DNA of 5,068 nucleotides from Clostridiales bacterium (GTDB taxonomy: Bacteria; Bacillota; Clostridia; Tissierellales; Sedimentibacteraceae): positions 1 to 5,068 of the forward strand of contig DMJQ01000152.1 in the NCBI GenBank assembly GCA_003457065.1. The letters are read 5' to 3'. Numbering within the stretch: the first letter of the stretch is position 1; every line of letters starts with the position of its first letter. The notes under the pieces are model-generated. The model saw nothing but the letters and a program-made list of their open reading frames with translations. It was not told the DNA's origin and searched no databases. The position numbers and the translations under genes were made by a program. Shown here one piece after another: positions 1 to 5,068 of this stretch.

Positions 1-444
1 TCCCATTTCACTCCAAAACTTAAATCCTCTGTAATTTTCTTCTACTACTCCAATTACCAGTGTACTGCCATTTTGTTCCAAAACCCAGGTTTTTATAAGC
101 TCATGCAGCTTTCTCCCCAAACAGTTTCCTCTTTCACTTGGGTCAATCATCAGTAAGTCTATTATCCATTCTCCGGTCACCTTATAGTCTTTAACGATAT
201 CGATTACCGCAATTAGGACATTATTTTCTTTATAAACTCCGAAAACGTATTTATCTTTCAGCTCTTTATCAGGCGGCAAATCAAACAAAATGCTGTGCCC
301 TGCGTCTTTTTCAGGCGGTCTGCCTTCAATTAACTCCGAAAAGTCTGAACATCTTTCGCACAAATCTTGTACATCATCCTCATCATCACCTGACAGCAGC
401 CTGATATTATATTCCGAACAGCCTGTTATTTTATTTCCTATCAA
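1..444 (-). CDS. GNAT-family N-acetyltransferase (3' end cut by window edge)
   Basis: The first 148 codons of a GNAT acetyltransferase, which would transfer an acetyl group from acetyl-CoA to an amine; the substrate cannot be told. The acetyl-CoA-binding motif A lies at about residues 97-117, a beta strand (IIDLLMIDP) running into SERGNCLGRKLHELI. In the usual R/Q-x-x-G-x-G/A loop the middle Gly is Cys108 (R105-G-N-C-L-G110). Motif B begins at about 129-148 (LVIGVVEENYRGFKFW), the common GNAT pattern of an N-x-x-x-x-x-F/W stretch before 'E.GF'; the window ends just there, so only a short C-terminus should be missing. The start is TTG at 444-442: a TGA lies in frame three codons upstream, no ATG is suitable, and AGGAAAGGG lies at good distance. 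The gap to the transporter gene upstream is 43 bases without a terminator, so the two are probably co-transcribed. The family call is firm; the start is inferred. Confidence 0.85.
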   Translation of the reverse strand, partial: MIGNKITGCSEYNIRLLSGDDEDDVQDLCERCSDFSELIEGRPPEKDAGHSILFDLPPDKELKDKYVFGVYKENNVLIAVIDIVKDYKVTGEWIIDLLMIDPSERGNCLGRKLHELIKTWVLEQNGSTLVIGVVEENYRGFKFWSEMG

Positions 445-453
445 TAATAATCA

Positions 454-463
454 CCCTTTCCTG
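454..463 (-). promoter_or_regulatory. Ribosome binding site for the TTG-started acetyltransferase
   Basis: On the minus strand AGGAAAGGGT-type purine sequence ends 9 bases before the TTG at 444. It supports the TTG as start codon, since an in-frame TGA (453-451) rules out anything further upstream and no in-frame ATG follows near by. Confidence 0.5.
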
Positions 464-487
464 CAATTTATTTTTCCACACCAATGG

Positions 488-1738
488 TTACCTTGCAATC
501 CCAACACTAAGATTTTGCTCTTTAGGCAAAGAAATAAAAACAGCGAAACCTATAATAAATAATGGAATAATCCCTAATATGCTTAACCTTGCATTGCCTG
601 TAACCGCGGTAGTTAAAGACATGACCGCCGGTCCTACAATAGCCGCAAATTTTCCGAAAATATTATAGAACCCAAAAAACTCGTTTGATTTTTCCTTAGG
701 AACAATTTTGGCGTAATAAGATCTGCTCAATGCCTGAATTCCTCCCTGGGCGGAGCCTATCATAGCTCCGAGGATAAAAATATGCAAAACCGATGTTATG
801 AAGTACGCTGCAATGCAAGAAATAATATATGTGGCAATCCCTGCAATAATCATGGCTCGAGCCGAAAATCTTTTTGCCAGGTTTCCGTAAATTATCGCAC
901 ACGGAAATGCAATAACCTGTATAATTAATAATATTCCAAGTAAAGTGAATGTATTTAACGCATCGCCGCCTAATACGGAAGTGGCATAAGGAACCACCAT
1001 TTTTATAATTGTATCAACGCCGTCTATATAGAAAAAATACGCCAGCAGGAAAACAAACACCCTTTTATGCTGCTTTATGTTCCTGAAAGTGCTTATCAGC
1101 CTTTTAAAACTGTTAATTACAGGGCGCGGCTCGGACTCAATGTAATGTTTTTGCTTTACATTCCTTATCATAGGCACGGTAAACAGTCCCCACCAGAGAG
1201 CCGTAATTACGAAACCTATCTGATATCCTATGGCTTTATCCATTCCCATAAAAAATATTAAAGCAAGGCTTATGCCGAAAGGTATAACACTGGATATATA
1301 TCCGAATGCAAATCCTCTTGAGGAAACCTTGTCCATTCTATCATTATCTGATATGTCCACTAAAAACGCATCATAGAAAATATTAGCGCCTGCAAAACCT
1401 ATTGCCGACAATACAAAAAACACAATTAACAGCTGCCATTGACCGCTTGACGGAGGTATAAAAGCAAGGGCAGCTGTAGTAAACACACCTAAGGATGTGA
1501 AAAATATAAAAAACCGTTTTTTATTATTTTTATAATCAGCTATTGTTCCTAAGATAGGGCTTAAAATTGCAACTAAGATACTTGCTATTGAATTAAAATA
1601 CCCTAAGTCCATACTGCTTCTTACATTTTCAAACATACCAAATATAATCGGCAGCAGCGCTGTGGTTATAGCCATAGAATAAGCTGAATTGCCGCAATCA
1701 ACCAGTATCCATGATTTTTCTTCCATGCTTAATTTCAC
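488..1738 (-). CDS. UMF1/Atg22-type major facilitator transporter
   Basis: A 416-residue integral membrane protein of the MFS, with about 12 hydrophobic segments, placed in the UMF1 (Atg22-like) family by several hallmark stretches: WILVDCGNSAY at residues 10-20 (family norm D-W-A-N-S-A), NIFYDAFLVDISD at 119-131, SSRGFAFGYISS at 139-150, FFYIDGVDTI at 235-244, GSAQGGIQALSRSYYAKIVP at 328-347 and SNEFFGFYNIFGKFA at 351-365. An MFS motif-A-like loop, GTIADYKNNKKR, follows the second helix at 64-75. Yeast Atg22 exports amino acids from the vacuole, but bacterial members have no settled substrate, so export of a small metabolite is inference. Length is normal for the family. The start is GTG at 1738, seven bases after AGGAGG; the internal ATG at codon 5 is 19 bases from it and less likely. 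It sits 78 bases after the flavodoxin gene and 43 bases before the acetyltransferase, without visible terminators. Confidence 0.92.
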   Translation of the reverse strand: MKLSMEEKSWILVDCGNSAYSMAITTALLPIIFGMFENVRSSMDLGYFNSIASILVAILSPILGTIADYKNNKKRFFIFFTSLGVFTTAALAFIPPSSGQWQLLIVFFVLSAIGFAGANIFYDAFLVDISDNDRMDKVSSRGFAFGYISSVIPFGISLALIFFMGMDKAIGYQIGFVITALWWGLFTVPMIRNVKQKHYIESEPRPVINSFKRLISTFRNIKQHKRVFVFLLAYFFYIDGVDTIIKMVVPYATSVLGGDALNTFTLLGILLIIQVIAFPCAIIYGNLAKRFSARAMIIAGIATYIISCIAAYFITSVLHIFILGAMIGSAQGGIQALSRSYYAKIVPKEKSNEFFGFYNIFGKFAAIVGPAVMSLTTAVTGNARLSILGIIPLFIIGFAVFISLPKEQNLSVGIAR

Positions 1739-1745
1739 TAATATT

Positions 1746-1751
1746 CCTCCT
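1746..1751 (-). promoter_or_regulatory. AGGAGG ribosome binding site fixing the GTG start of the transporter
   Basis: A perfect AGGAGG on the minus strand lies seven bases before GTG at 1738-1736. The ATG four codons later would be 19 bases away, too far, so the site decides for GTG. Confidence 0.8.
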
Positions 1752-1816
1752 GTGTTTTTCCCGATTTTTCAGTTCGGTAGGATTTTTACTTTTTTCTTTA
1801 ATTAATCCTATTAGTT

Positions 1817-2302
1817 CTATACAGCAGCAATATTTTTATTAATCCAATTCAAAACAGACTCTCTTACCTGTTCAGAAGTTAACGGATTTTTCATATTTGT
1901 CTGAATAAATAAGTTATCAATAACCCTGCCGCCTTTTGTCTCAACACGTGCTGCAATGGATTCAAATACTGAATTCGGAGTTTTGTCGTCAGCCTGCGTA
2001 ATAAAAACAAATACATTTTTACCTGTAAAATCTGTCTCATCAAGCAATGTATTGATTGGCGTCGAACTTCTTCCTGCCCATACCGGAAAGCCGATAAAAA
2101 TATTCTCATAATCTTTCACATTTAAGTCATTTGTTTTTATTTTGCCTTTTAGCCCTAACACTGACGAAAAAGCCGCCCATGCGAAACCAATATCCTTAAT
2201 TAGTTCAATTTTTTTAAGTTGACCTCTAACCGTTTTTGATATTTCTTGTGCAACCGTCTCTGTATTTCCGCTTCTTGAATAATATACAACTAAATTTTTC
2301 AT
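1817..2302 (-). CDS. Flavodoxin-family protein
   Basis: A 161-residue flavodoxin-like domain that should bind FMN non-covalently and act in the cytoplasm as an electron carrier or small flavin reductase. The N-terminal strand and phosphate-binding loop are plain: KNLVVYYSRSGNTET, with the S/T-x-x-G-N-T loop at residues 9-14. GFPVWAG at 71-77 is the second FMN loop, with Trp75 placed to stack on the isoalloxazine ring. NVFVFITQADD at 96-106 is the third strand and its loop. A GFAWAAFSSVLGLKGKI insert (39-55) after strand 2 recurs in the short flavodoxins often annotated simply as 'flavodoxin family protein'. Length fits a single domain with no reductase fusion. ATG at 2302 follows GGAGG by six bases. 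The gene lies between nitrilase and transporter genes; its redox partner is not visible. An NAD(P)H:quinone or nitro reductase role is possible but unproven. Confidence 0.9.
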   Translation of the reverse strand: MKNLVVYYSRSGNTETVAQEISKTVRGQLKKIELIKDIGFAWAAFSSVLGLKGKIKTNDLNVKDYENIFIGFPVWAGRSSTPINTLLDETDFTGKNVFVFITQADDKTPNSVFESIAARVETKGGRVIDNLFIQTNMKNPLTSEQVRESVLNWINKNIAAV

Positions 2303-2365
2303 TGCTCTCCTCCATTAAATTCAAAATTTATAAATACTCTCCAAAAGTTTTCATTAAAAATTCAT

Positions 2366-2381
2366 CATGTTTTCATGTTTT
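2366..2381. repeat. Tandem repeat of CATGTTTT (two copies)
   Basis: Two exact, adjacent copies of the 8-mer CATGTTTT (2366-2373 and 2374-2381). On the minus strand they would lie across the end of the -10 box and the likely transcription start of the possible flavodoxin promoter, a place where a repressor could bind. In DNA this AT-rich it may be chance. Confidence 0.4.
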
Positions 2382-2406
2382 ATAAATGACTTCTTTACTG
2401 ATACAA
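2379..2406 (-). promoter_or_regulatory. Possible sigma-A promoter for the flavodoxin gene
   Basis: Minus-strand TTGTAT (2406-2401) and TATAAA (2384-2379) are separated by 16 bases, about 75 bases before the flavodoxin ATG. Both boxes differ from consensus at one or two positions and the surroundings are AT-rich, so this is a candidate only. If used, it would let the flavodoxin and following genes be expressed apart from the nitrilase. Confidence 0.35.
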
Positions 2407-2418
2407 AATAGGTTGTAT
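2401..2418. repeat. 18-bp inverted repeat ATACAA-N6-TTGTAT
   Basis: Perfect 6-bp arms, ATACAA at 2401-2406 and TTGTAT at 2413-2418, around a 6-bp centre. It lies just after the nitrilase stop codon and covers the -35 box of the possible flavodoxin promoter, so it could be an operator for a dimeric regulator. No T-run follows on either strand, so it is not an intrinsic terminator. Confidence 0.4.
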
Positions 2419-2422
2419 TAAA

Positions 2423-3292
2423 TTAATTAAATTTTAACGGATCATATCCCAAAAATTCATCATACACATCTAATCTTCTGTCTTTCTTTGTCGAATTGTA
2501 TTTATTTGCTACGTGAGCTCTTACTTTAGCAAAATTACAGTCCCCGTATATAATCTGTTCTGTATCATCTGCCGGCCCGGCAATCGGAATACCCGCTGTT
2601 CTTACTATTAAACTTTTGCCCGGAAATTCCATACCTCTTTCTATTCCAACCCTGTCAGCGGCAGCAATGTATACTCTGTTTGAATGTGCAGCCGCCATGG
2701 CAAGAACAGGCCCGAAATTTTTCATGTTATCAGGCAGGCTTTCTATGGTGACCCAGTTAGTGGGAACACATATTATATCTGCTCCCTGAGCTGCAAGAAT
2801 TCCATATGTTTCCGGAAACCACATGTCATAACATATTACAATTCCAATCCTGCCGATCGGCGTATGAAATACAGGCAGTCCGAGATTTCCCGGCTCAAAC
2901 CAAAGAAATTCCTCTTCCCACAGATGAAGCTTTCTATATTTTCCAATCAACCCCTCCGGTCCAATTAATACCGCAGTGTTATATAGGTCAACACCGTCAA
3001 TCTCCGTAATTCCTGACACTATATAGACATCTCTGTCACGTGCAGCTTTGCTCCATGCGTTAACGCTTTCACTGTCATCAAGATTTTCCGCTAACTGAAT
3101 GGCTTCCTGCTTATTATCTATGTTGTATCCCGAATTAGCCATTTCCGGCAACACTATAAGCTTAGCCCCATTGTCTGCAGCTTCATTTATCATTTGTACG
3201 GATTTCTTGATATTTCCTGCAATATCACCTATTTTTACATCCATCTGTAAACATGCAACCTTAACATCCAACTTCTTTTTTTTATTTTCCAT
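2423..3292 (-). CDS. Nitrilase-superfamily carbon-nitrogen hydrolase (probable amidase)
   Basis: A 289-residue, complete member of the nitrilase superfamily, cytoplasmic enzymes that hydrolyse a carbon-nitrogen bond of an amide, carbamoyl compound or nitrile through a thioester on cysteine. The catalytic set is visible: Glu50 in IVLPEMANSGY, Lys121 in GKYRKLHLWEEE, a conserved acidic residue at about 127-128, and the nucleophile Cys154 in GIVICYDMWFPE. GADIICVPTNW (170-180) and AAAHSNRVYIAAADRVG (200-216) are the usual core strands. The C-terminus carries DRRLDVYDEF (271-280), like other amidase branches. The nucleophile context C-Y-D-M-W-F-P-E resembles amidases and N-carbamoylputrescine amidase more than true nitrilases (C-W-E), so amidase activity is the better guess; substrate unknown. 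ATG at 3292 has AGGAGG five bases upstream. The next gene, flavodoxin, starts 120 bases on. The promoter at 3378-3405 probably drives it. Confidence 0.93.
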   Translation of the reverse strand: MENKKKKLDVKVACLQMDVKIGDIAGNIKKSVQMINEAADNGAKLIVLPEMANSGYNIDNKQEAIQLAENLDDSESVNAWSKAARDRDVYIVSGITEIDGVDLYNTAVLIGPEGLIGKYRKLHLWEEEFLWFEPGNLGLPVFHTPIGRIGIVICYDMWFPETYGILAAQGADIICVPTNWVTIESLPDNMKNFGPVLAMAAAHSNRVYIAAADRVGIERGMEFPGKSLIVRTAGIPIAGPADDTEQIIYGDCNFAKVRAHVANKYNSTKKDRRLDVYDEFLGYDPLKFN

Positions 3293-3377
3293 TTCGTCCT
3301 CCTGTTTTATGCAAAAGCACCTACTAAATATTTCCTTATCTATATTCTACTAAATAATACTACAAATTGAAACATAA

Positions 3378-3405
3378 ATTATATCTTTTATCACATAATA
3401 AGCAA
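3378..3405 (-). promoter_or_regulatory. Sigma-A-type promoter for the nitrilase gene
   Basis: On the minus strand TTGCTT (3405-3400; four of six bases match TTGACA) is followed after 16 bases by a perfect TATAAT (3383-3378). Transcription would start near 3371, giving a leader of about 80 bases before the ATG at 3292. It is the best promoter in the window and may drive the nitrilase and the genes after it. Confidence 0.6.
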
Positions 3406-3443
3406 CTATGCCTTTGCCACACAGTATTAACTGAATTTTACCG

Positions 3444-3651
3444 CTATTTTTGTAAAACTTTACCTAAGCTAATTTCCAGTCTGTCATATGCAAATTCAAT
3501 ACCATCATATTGATTCTGCAGATCAAGATCTAATAATTTTATTGCAATAAAAAATATTTAGACTTATATGTTTTATTGAATTATATTTTATATCTCTAAT
3601 AAATATCTTATTTTTTGAATCAATATCTGTGTAAAAGATAAAATCCGTGTT
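3444..3651 (-). pseudogene. Possible decayed short reading frame (frameshifted remnant)
   Basis: Two overlapping minus-strand open stretches look protein-like, but neither has a proper start. The first (3651-3523, 42 codons) includes FIFYTDIDSKNKIFIRDI; the second (3557-3444, 37 codons before TAG) ends with YDGIEFAYDRLEISLGKVLQ, a plausible amphipathic helix. They are in different frames and overlap around a run of six A (3549-3554 on the plus strand), so one slip there could join them into a single product of roughly 65-70 residues. No ATG, GTG or ribosome binding site is seen, and the ligD terminator lies directly upstream. I do not recognise the family. In AT-rich DNA open runs of about 40 codons can occur by chance, so this is a tentative call based on residue pattern alone. 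Confidence 0.25.
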
Positions 3652-3657
3652 TTAATC

Positions 3658-3690
3658 AAAAAAGGACGTGAAAGTTTTACTCTCACGACC
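3658..3690 (-). terminator. Rho-independent terminator after ligD
   Basis: On the minus strand the arms GGTCGTGAGAGT and ACTTTCACGTCC face each other across an AAA loop. Of twelve positions, eleven pair (one as G-U), with a single T-T mismatch at the third from the base. TTTTTT follows at once (3663-3658). The complementary strand has no T-run on its exit side, so it works only for minus-strand transcription. It lies 157 bases after the ligD stop codon and separates ligD from the nitrilase unit. Confidence 0.85.
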
Positions 3691-3847
3691 TCGATATCAG
3701 CACATTTTATGTTTGAACAACTTAATTGTTATTTAACCATGACTGCGACCACATGTTGAAGCCAAAAATATGAATATAGCACATGGCTTCTCATTGTGGC
3801 CTAATCCTCCGTATGATACGACGTTCATGGCATTAAAGATCTCACTG

Positions 3848-5068
3848 TTATTTAAGCATCTGATTATTCAGGAAAAAGTCTTTCCAGGGATCATTCCCGG
3901 CAATCCTCATAAGCGCATCCTCCATACCAATGCCATCCGGAGCGACTGTATCAAGCTCATCCCAGGCGATTGGCATGGACACTCTCGCTCCATTTCTCGC
4001 TCGTATGGAATATGGAGCAATACTTGTAGCTCCTCTGCCGTTTCGAATCCAGTCTATGAATATCTTGTCTGCACGCTTAGCTTTTCTGACATTGCTTGTG
4101 TAGCGATCGGGCCACTTCTGCTCCATAACTTCGGCAACACGCTTTGCAAAATCATGAAACGCATCCCAGTTCACAGTCGGTTTTAAAGGAACGACCACAT
4201 GATACCCTTTGCCGCCGCTGGTCTTAAGATATGAATCCAGCGAAAGCTCATGAAGAATATTTCTGATATCACGCACGCCCTGGCGCACCCTGCTCAAATC
4301 CATTCCTTCATCCGGGTCCAGATCAAATACCATCACATCCGGCTTTTCAAGCTCCTCGACACGGCTTCCCCAAGTATGAAATTCCAGTATACCCATCTGC
4401 GCTTCGGATATAAGCCCGGACGCATTTTCAACATAGAAATAATCTTCCGTTTCCCCGTCACCGGTAGAAACAAGCATTGTTATGATGCCCTTGCTGTTCG
4501 GACCTGGATGTTTTTTGTAGAAACAAGTATGTGATATTCCCTTCGGACAGCGCACAATGCTGAGGATTCTGCGGCTCACATATGGAAGCATGCGCTCCGA
4601 GACCTTTGAATAATATTGGACGACATCTGCTTTCGTAATTTTAGGTTCTTCAAAAATTACCTTGTCCGGGTTGGTAATCTTTATTCCTTCAATAACGATG
4701 CTATTTGAATTTACTTCCATTGGTTTCTCCACTTCTTTGTCTGATGATTGAAGCTGTATGTCAGTCTCCGCTTTTTCTTTTTTTATTTCCTTAGGATCTT
4801 TGTCTGTCCGGATTCCTTTGAAGCTTGCCTGCCTTAACACATTGTCTTTCGTCCATTCTGCAAATTTGATTTCCGCCACCATTTCAGGTTCAAGCCATGT
4901 AATCTTTTCCTTCGGTCTTGGCTTGGGTACGAGTCTAAACGGCGAATCACTCCTTTTTAAGTTCTCAAATTTTTCTTCAAGCACCTTCATGTCATTCTGG
5001 CTTATGCCGGTTCCGGCACGTCCGGCATAGACTAATTCCTCACCATCATAAACACCGAGAAGAAGTGA
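3848..5068 (-). CDS. ligD: LigD: ATP-dependent DNA ligase C-terminal part plus polymerase domain (5' end outside window)
   Basis: LigD, with Ku, repairs double-strand breaks by non-homologous end joining: the polymerase fills or extends ends and the ligase seals them. The frame is open to the window edge, giving 406 visible codons; the ATG at 4990 is internal, because LLLGVYDGEELVYAGRAGTG before it is typical ligase sequence. Counting from the first visible codon, residues 1 to about 91 are the OB-fold end of the ligase (EIKFAEWT at 66-73, then FKGIRTDKDP); about 92-122 is a Lys/Glu-rich linker; 123-406 is a complete LigD polymerase domain. Its catalytic residues are present: the FDLDPDE motif with Asp249 and Asp251, SGGKGYH at 284-290, the third Asp339 in KIFIDW, and His231 in EFHTWGS. 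The order ligase-then-polymerase matches Bacillus LigD. The ligase active-site lysine, any phosphoesterase domain and Ku lie outside. Parts of the polymerase region are clearly GC-richer than the neighbouring genes. Confidence 0.95.
   Translation of the reverse strand, partial: SLLLGVYDGEELVYAGRAGTGISQNDMKVLEEKFENLKRSDSPFRLVPKPRPKEKITWLEPEMVAEIKFAEWTKDNVLRQASFKGIRTDKDPKEIKKEKAETDIQLQSSDKEVEKPMEVNSNSIVIEGIKITNPDKVIFEEPKITKADVVQYYSKVSERMLPYVSRRILSIVRCPKGISHTCFYKKHPGPNSKGIITMLVSTGDGETEDYFYVENASGLISEAQMGILEFHTWGSRVEELEKPDVMVFDLDPDEGMDLSRVRQGVRDIRNILHELSLDSYLKTSGGKGYHVVVPLKPTVNWDAFHDFAKRVAEVMEQKWPDRYTSNVRKAKRADKIFIDWIRNGRGATSIAPYSIRARNGARVSMPIAWDELDTVAPDGIGMEDALMRIAGNDPWKDFFLNNQMLK

Larger units (their letters stand above)
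3293..3847. other. 555-bp AT-rich intergenic region between ligD and the nitrilase gene
   Basis: No full gene is visible on either strand. From high to low coordinates it holds the ligD 3' untranslated stretch with three overlapping mini-frames (about 3712-3820), the ligD terminator (3658-3690), a possible decayed reading frame (3444-3651), a near-palindrome GTAAAACTTTAC (3452-3463), the nitrilase promoter (3378-3405) and an untranslated leader of about 80 bases. It is visibly more AT-rich than the genes on either side. Confidence 0.7.

Noticed and set aside
290..562. 90-codon plus-strand open frame across the transporter-acetyltransferase junction
   Set aside because: It overlaps two well-supported minus-strand genes and is rich in Ser, Pro and Asn with no family pattern.
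1778..1810. Inverted repeat TAGGATT ... AATCCTA after the flavodoxin gene, as a terminator
   Set aside because: The loop is 19 bases, the stem is only seven AT-rich pairs, and no T-run follows on the minus strand.
3716..3730. AACAA-CTTAA-TTGTT hairpin before the ligD terminator
   Set aside because: Only five AT-rich pairs and no T-run; the strong terminator at 3658-3690 explains the end of the transcript.
3770..4186. 138-codon plus-strand open frame opposite the 3' end of ligD
   Set aside because: It lies almost wholly antisense to the conserved LigD polymerase domain, has no ribosome binding site, and its product looks like nothing known.
4988..4990. ATG at 4990 as the start of a stand-alone LigD polymerase
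   Set aside because: The frame continues upstream to the window edge with typical ligase sequence (VYAGRAGTG), and there is no ribosome binding site before this ATG.
4758..5030. 90-codon plus-strand open frame opposite ligD, rich in Ser, Phe and Leu
   Set aside because: The composition is what the reverse of Lys/Glu-rich coding sequence gives; it is antisense to the ligase part of LigD.
1..5068. CRISPR arrays, insertion sequences, tRNA or rRNA genes
   Set aside because: No spaced repeats, transposase-like frames, terminal inverted repeats or cloverleaf-type sequences were seen on either strand.

Overview
The window looks like chromosomal DNA of a low-GC Gram-positive bacterium (Bacillota, probably a clostridial lineage). 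The grounds are AT-rich intergenic DNA, strong AGGAGG/GGAGG ribosome binding sites, GTG and TTG starts, and a LigD with the ligase half before the polymerase half, an order known from Bacillus-type LigD. Genus cannot be settled from the sequence alone. All five recognisable genes lie on the minus strand, so transcription runs from high to low coordinates.

Layout in transcription order. (1) 5068-3848: the 3' part of ligD, encoding the end of the ATP-dependent ligase domain, a charged linker and a complete primase-like polymerase domain (bacterial non-homologous end joining). The gene starts outside the window. It is followed by a 157-nt untranslated stretch and a convincing Rho-independent terminator (3658-3690). 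(2) 3657-3304: a gene-poor, AT-rich stretch with what may be a short decayed reading frame (3444-3651) and a good sigma-A-type promoter (3378-3405). (3) 3292-2423: a nitrilase-superfamily amidohydrolase with all catalytic residues. (4) 2302-1817: a small flavodoxin, preceded by a 120-bp gap holding a possible promoter with an 18-bp palindrome over its -35 box. (5) 1738-488: a UMF1/Atg22-type major facilitator transporter. (6) 444-1: a GNAT acetyltransferase, cut by the window edge.

The last four genes are co-directional and no intrinsic terminator is visible between them, so nitrilase, flavodoxin, transporter and acetyltransferase may be read at least partly as one transcript, with a possible internal promoter before the flavodoxin. 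A hydrolase, a flavin electron carrier, an exporter-like membrane protein and an acetyltransferase could handle a common small molecule, but nothing in the sequence proves this. LigD is a separate unit, insulated by its terminator. Its partner Ku is not in the window.

I do not see a clear undescribed system. The points most worth a second look are the possible gene remnant between ligD and the nitrilase, the palindrome and tandem repeat before the flavodoxin, and the make-up of the four-gene cluster.
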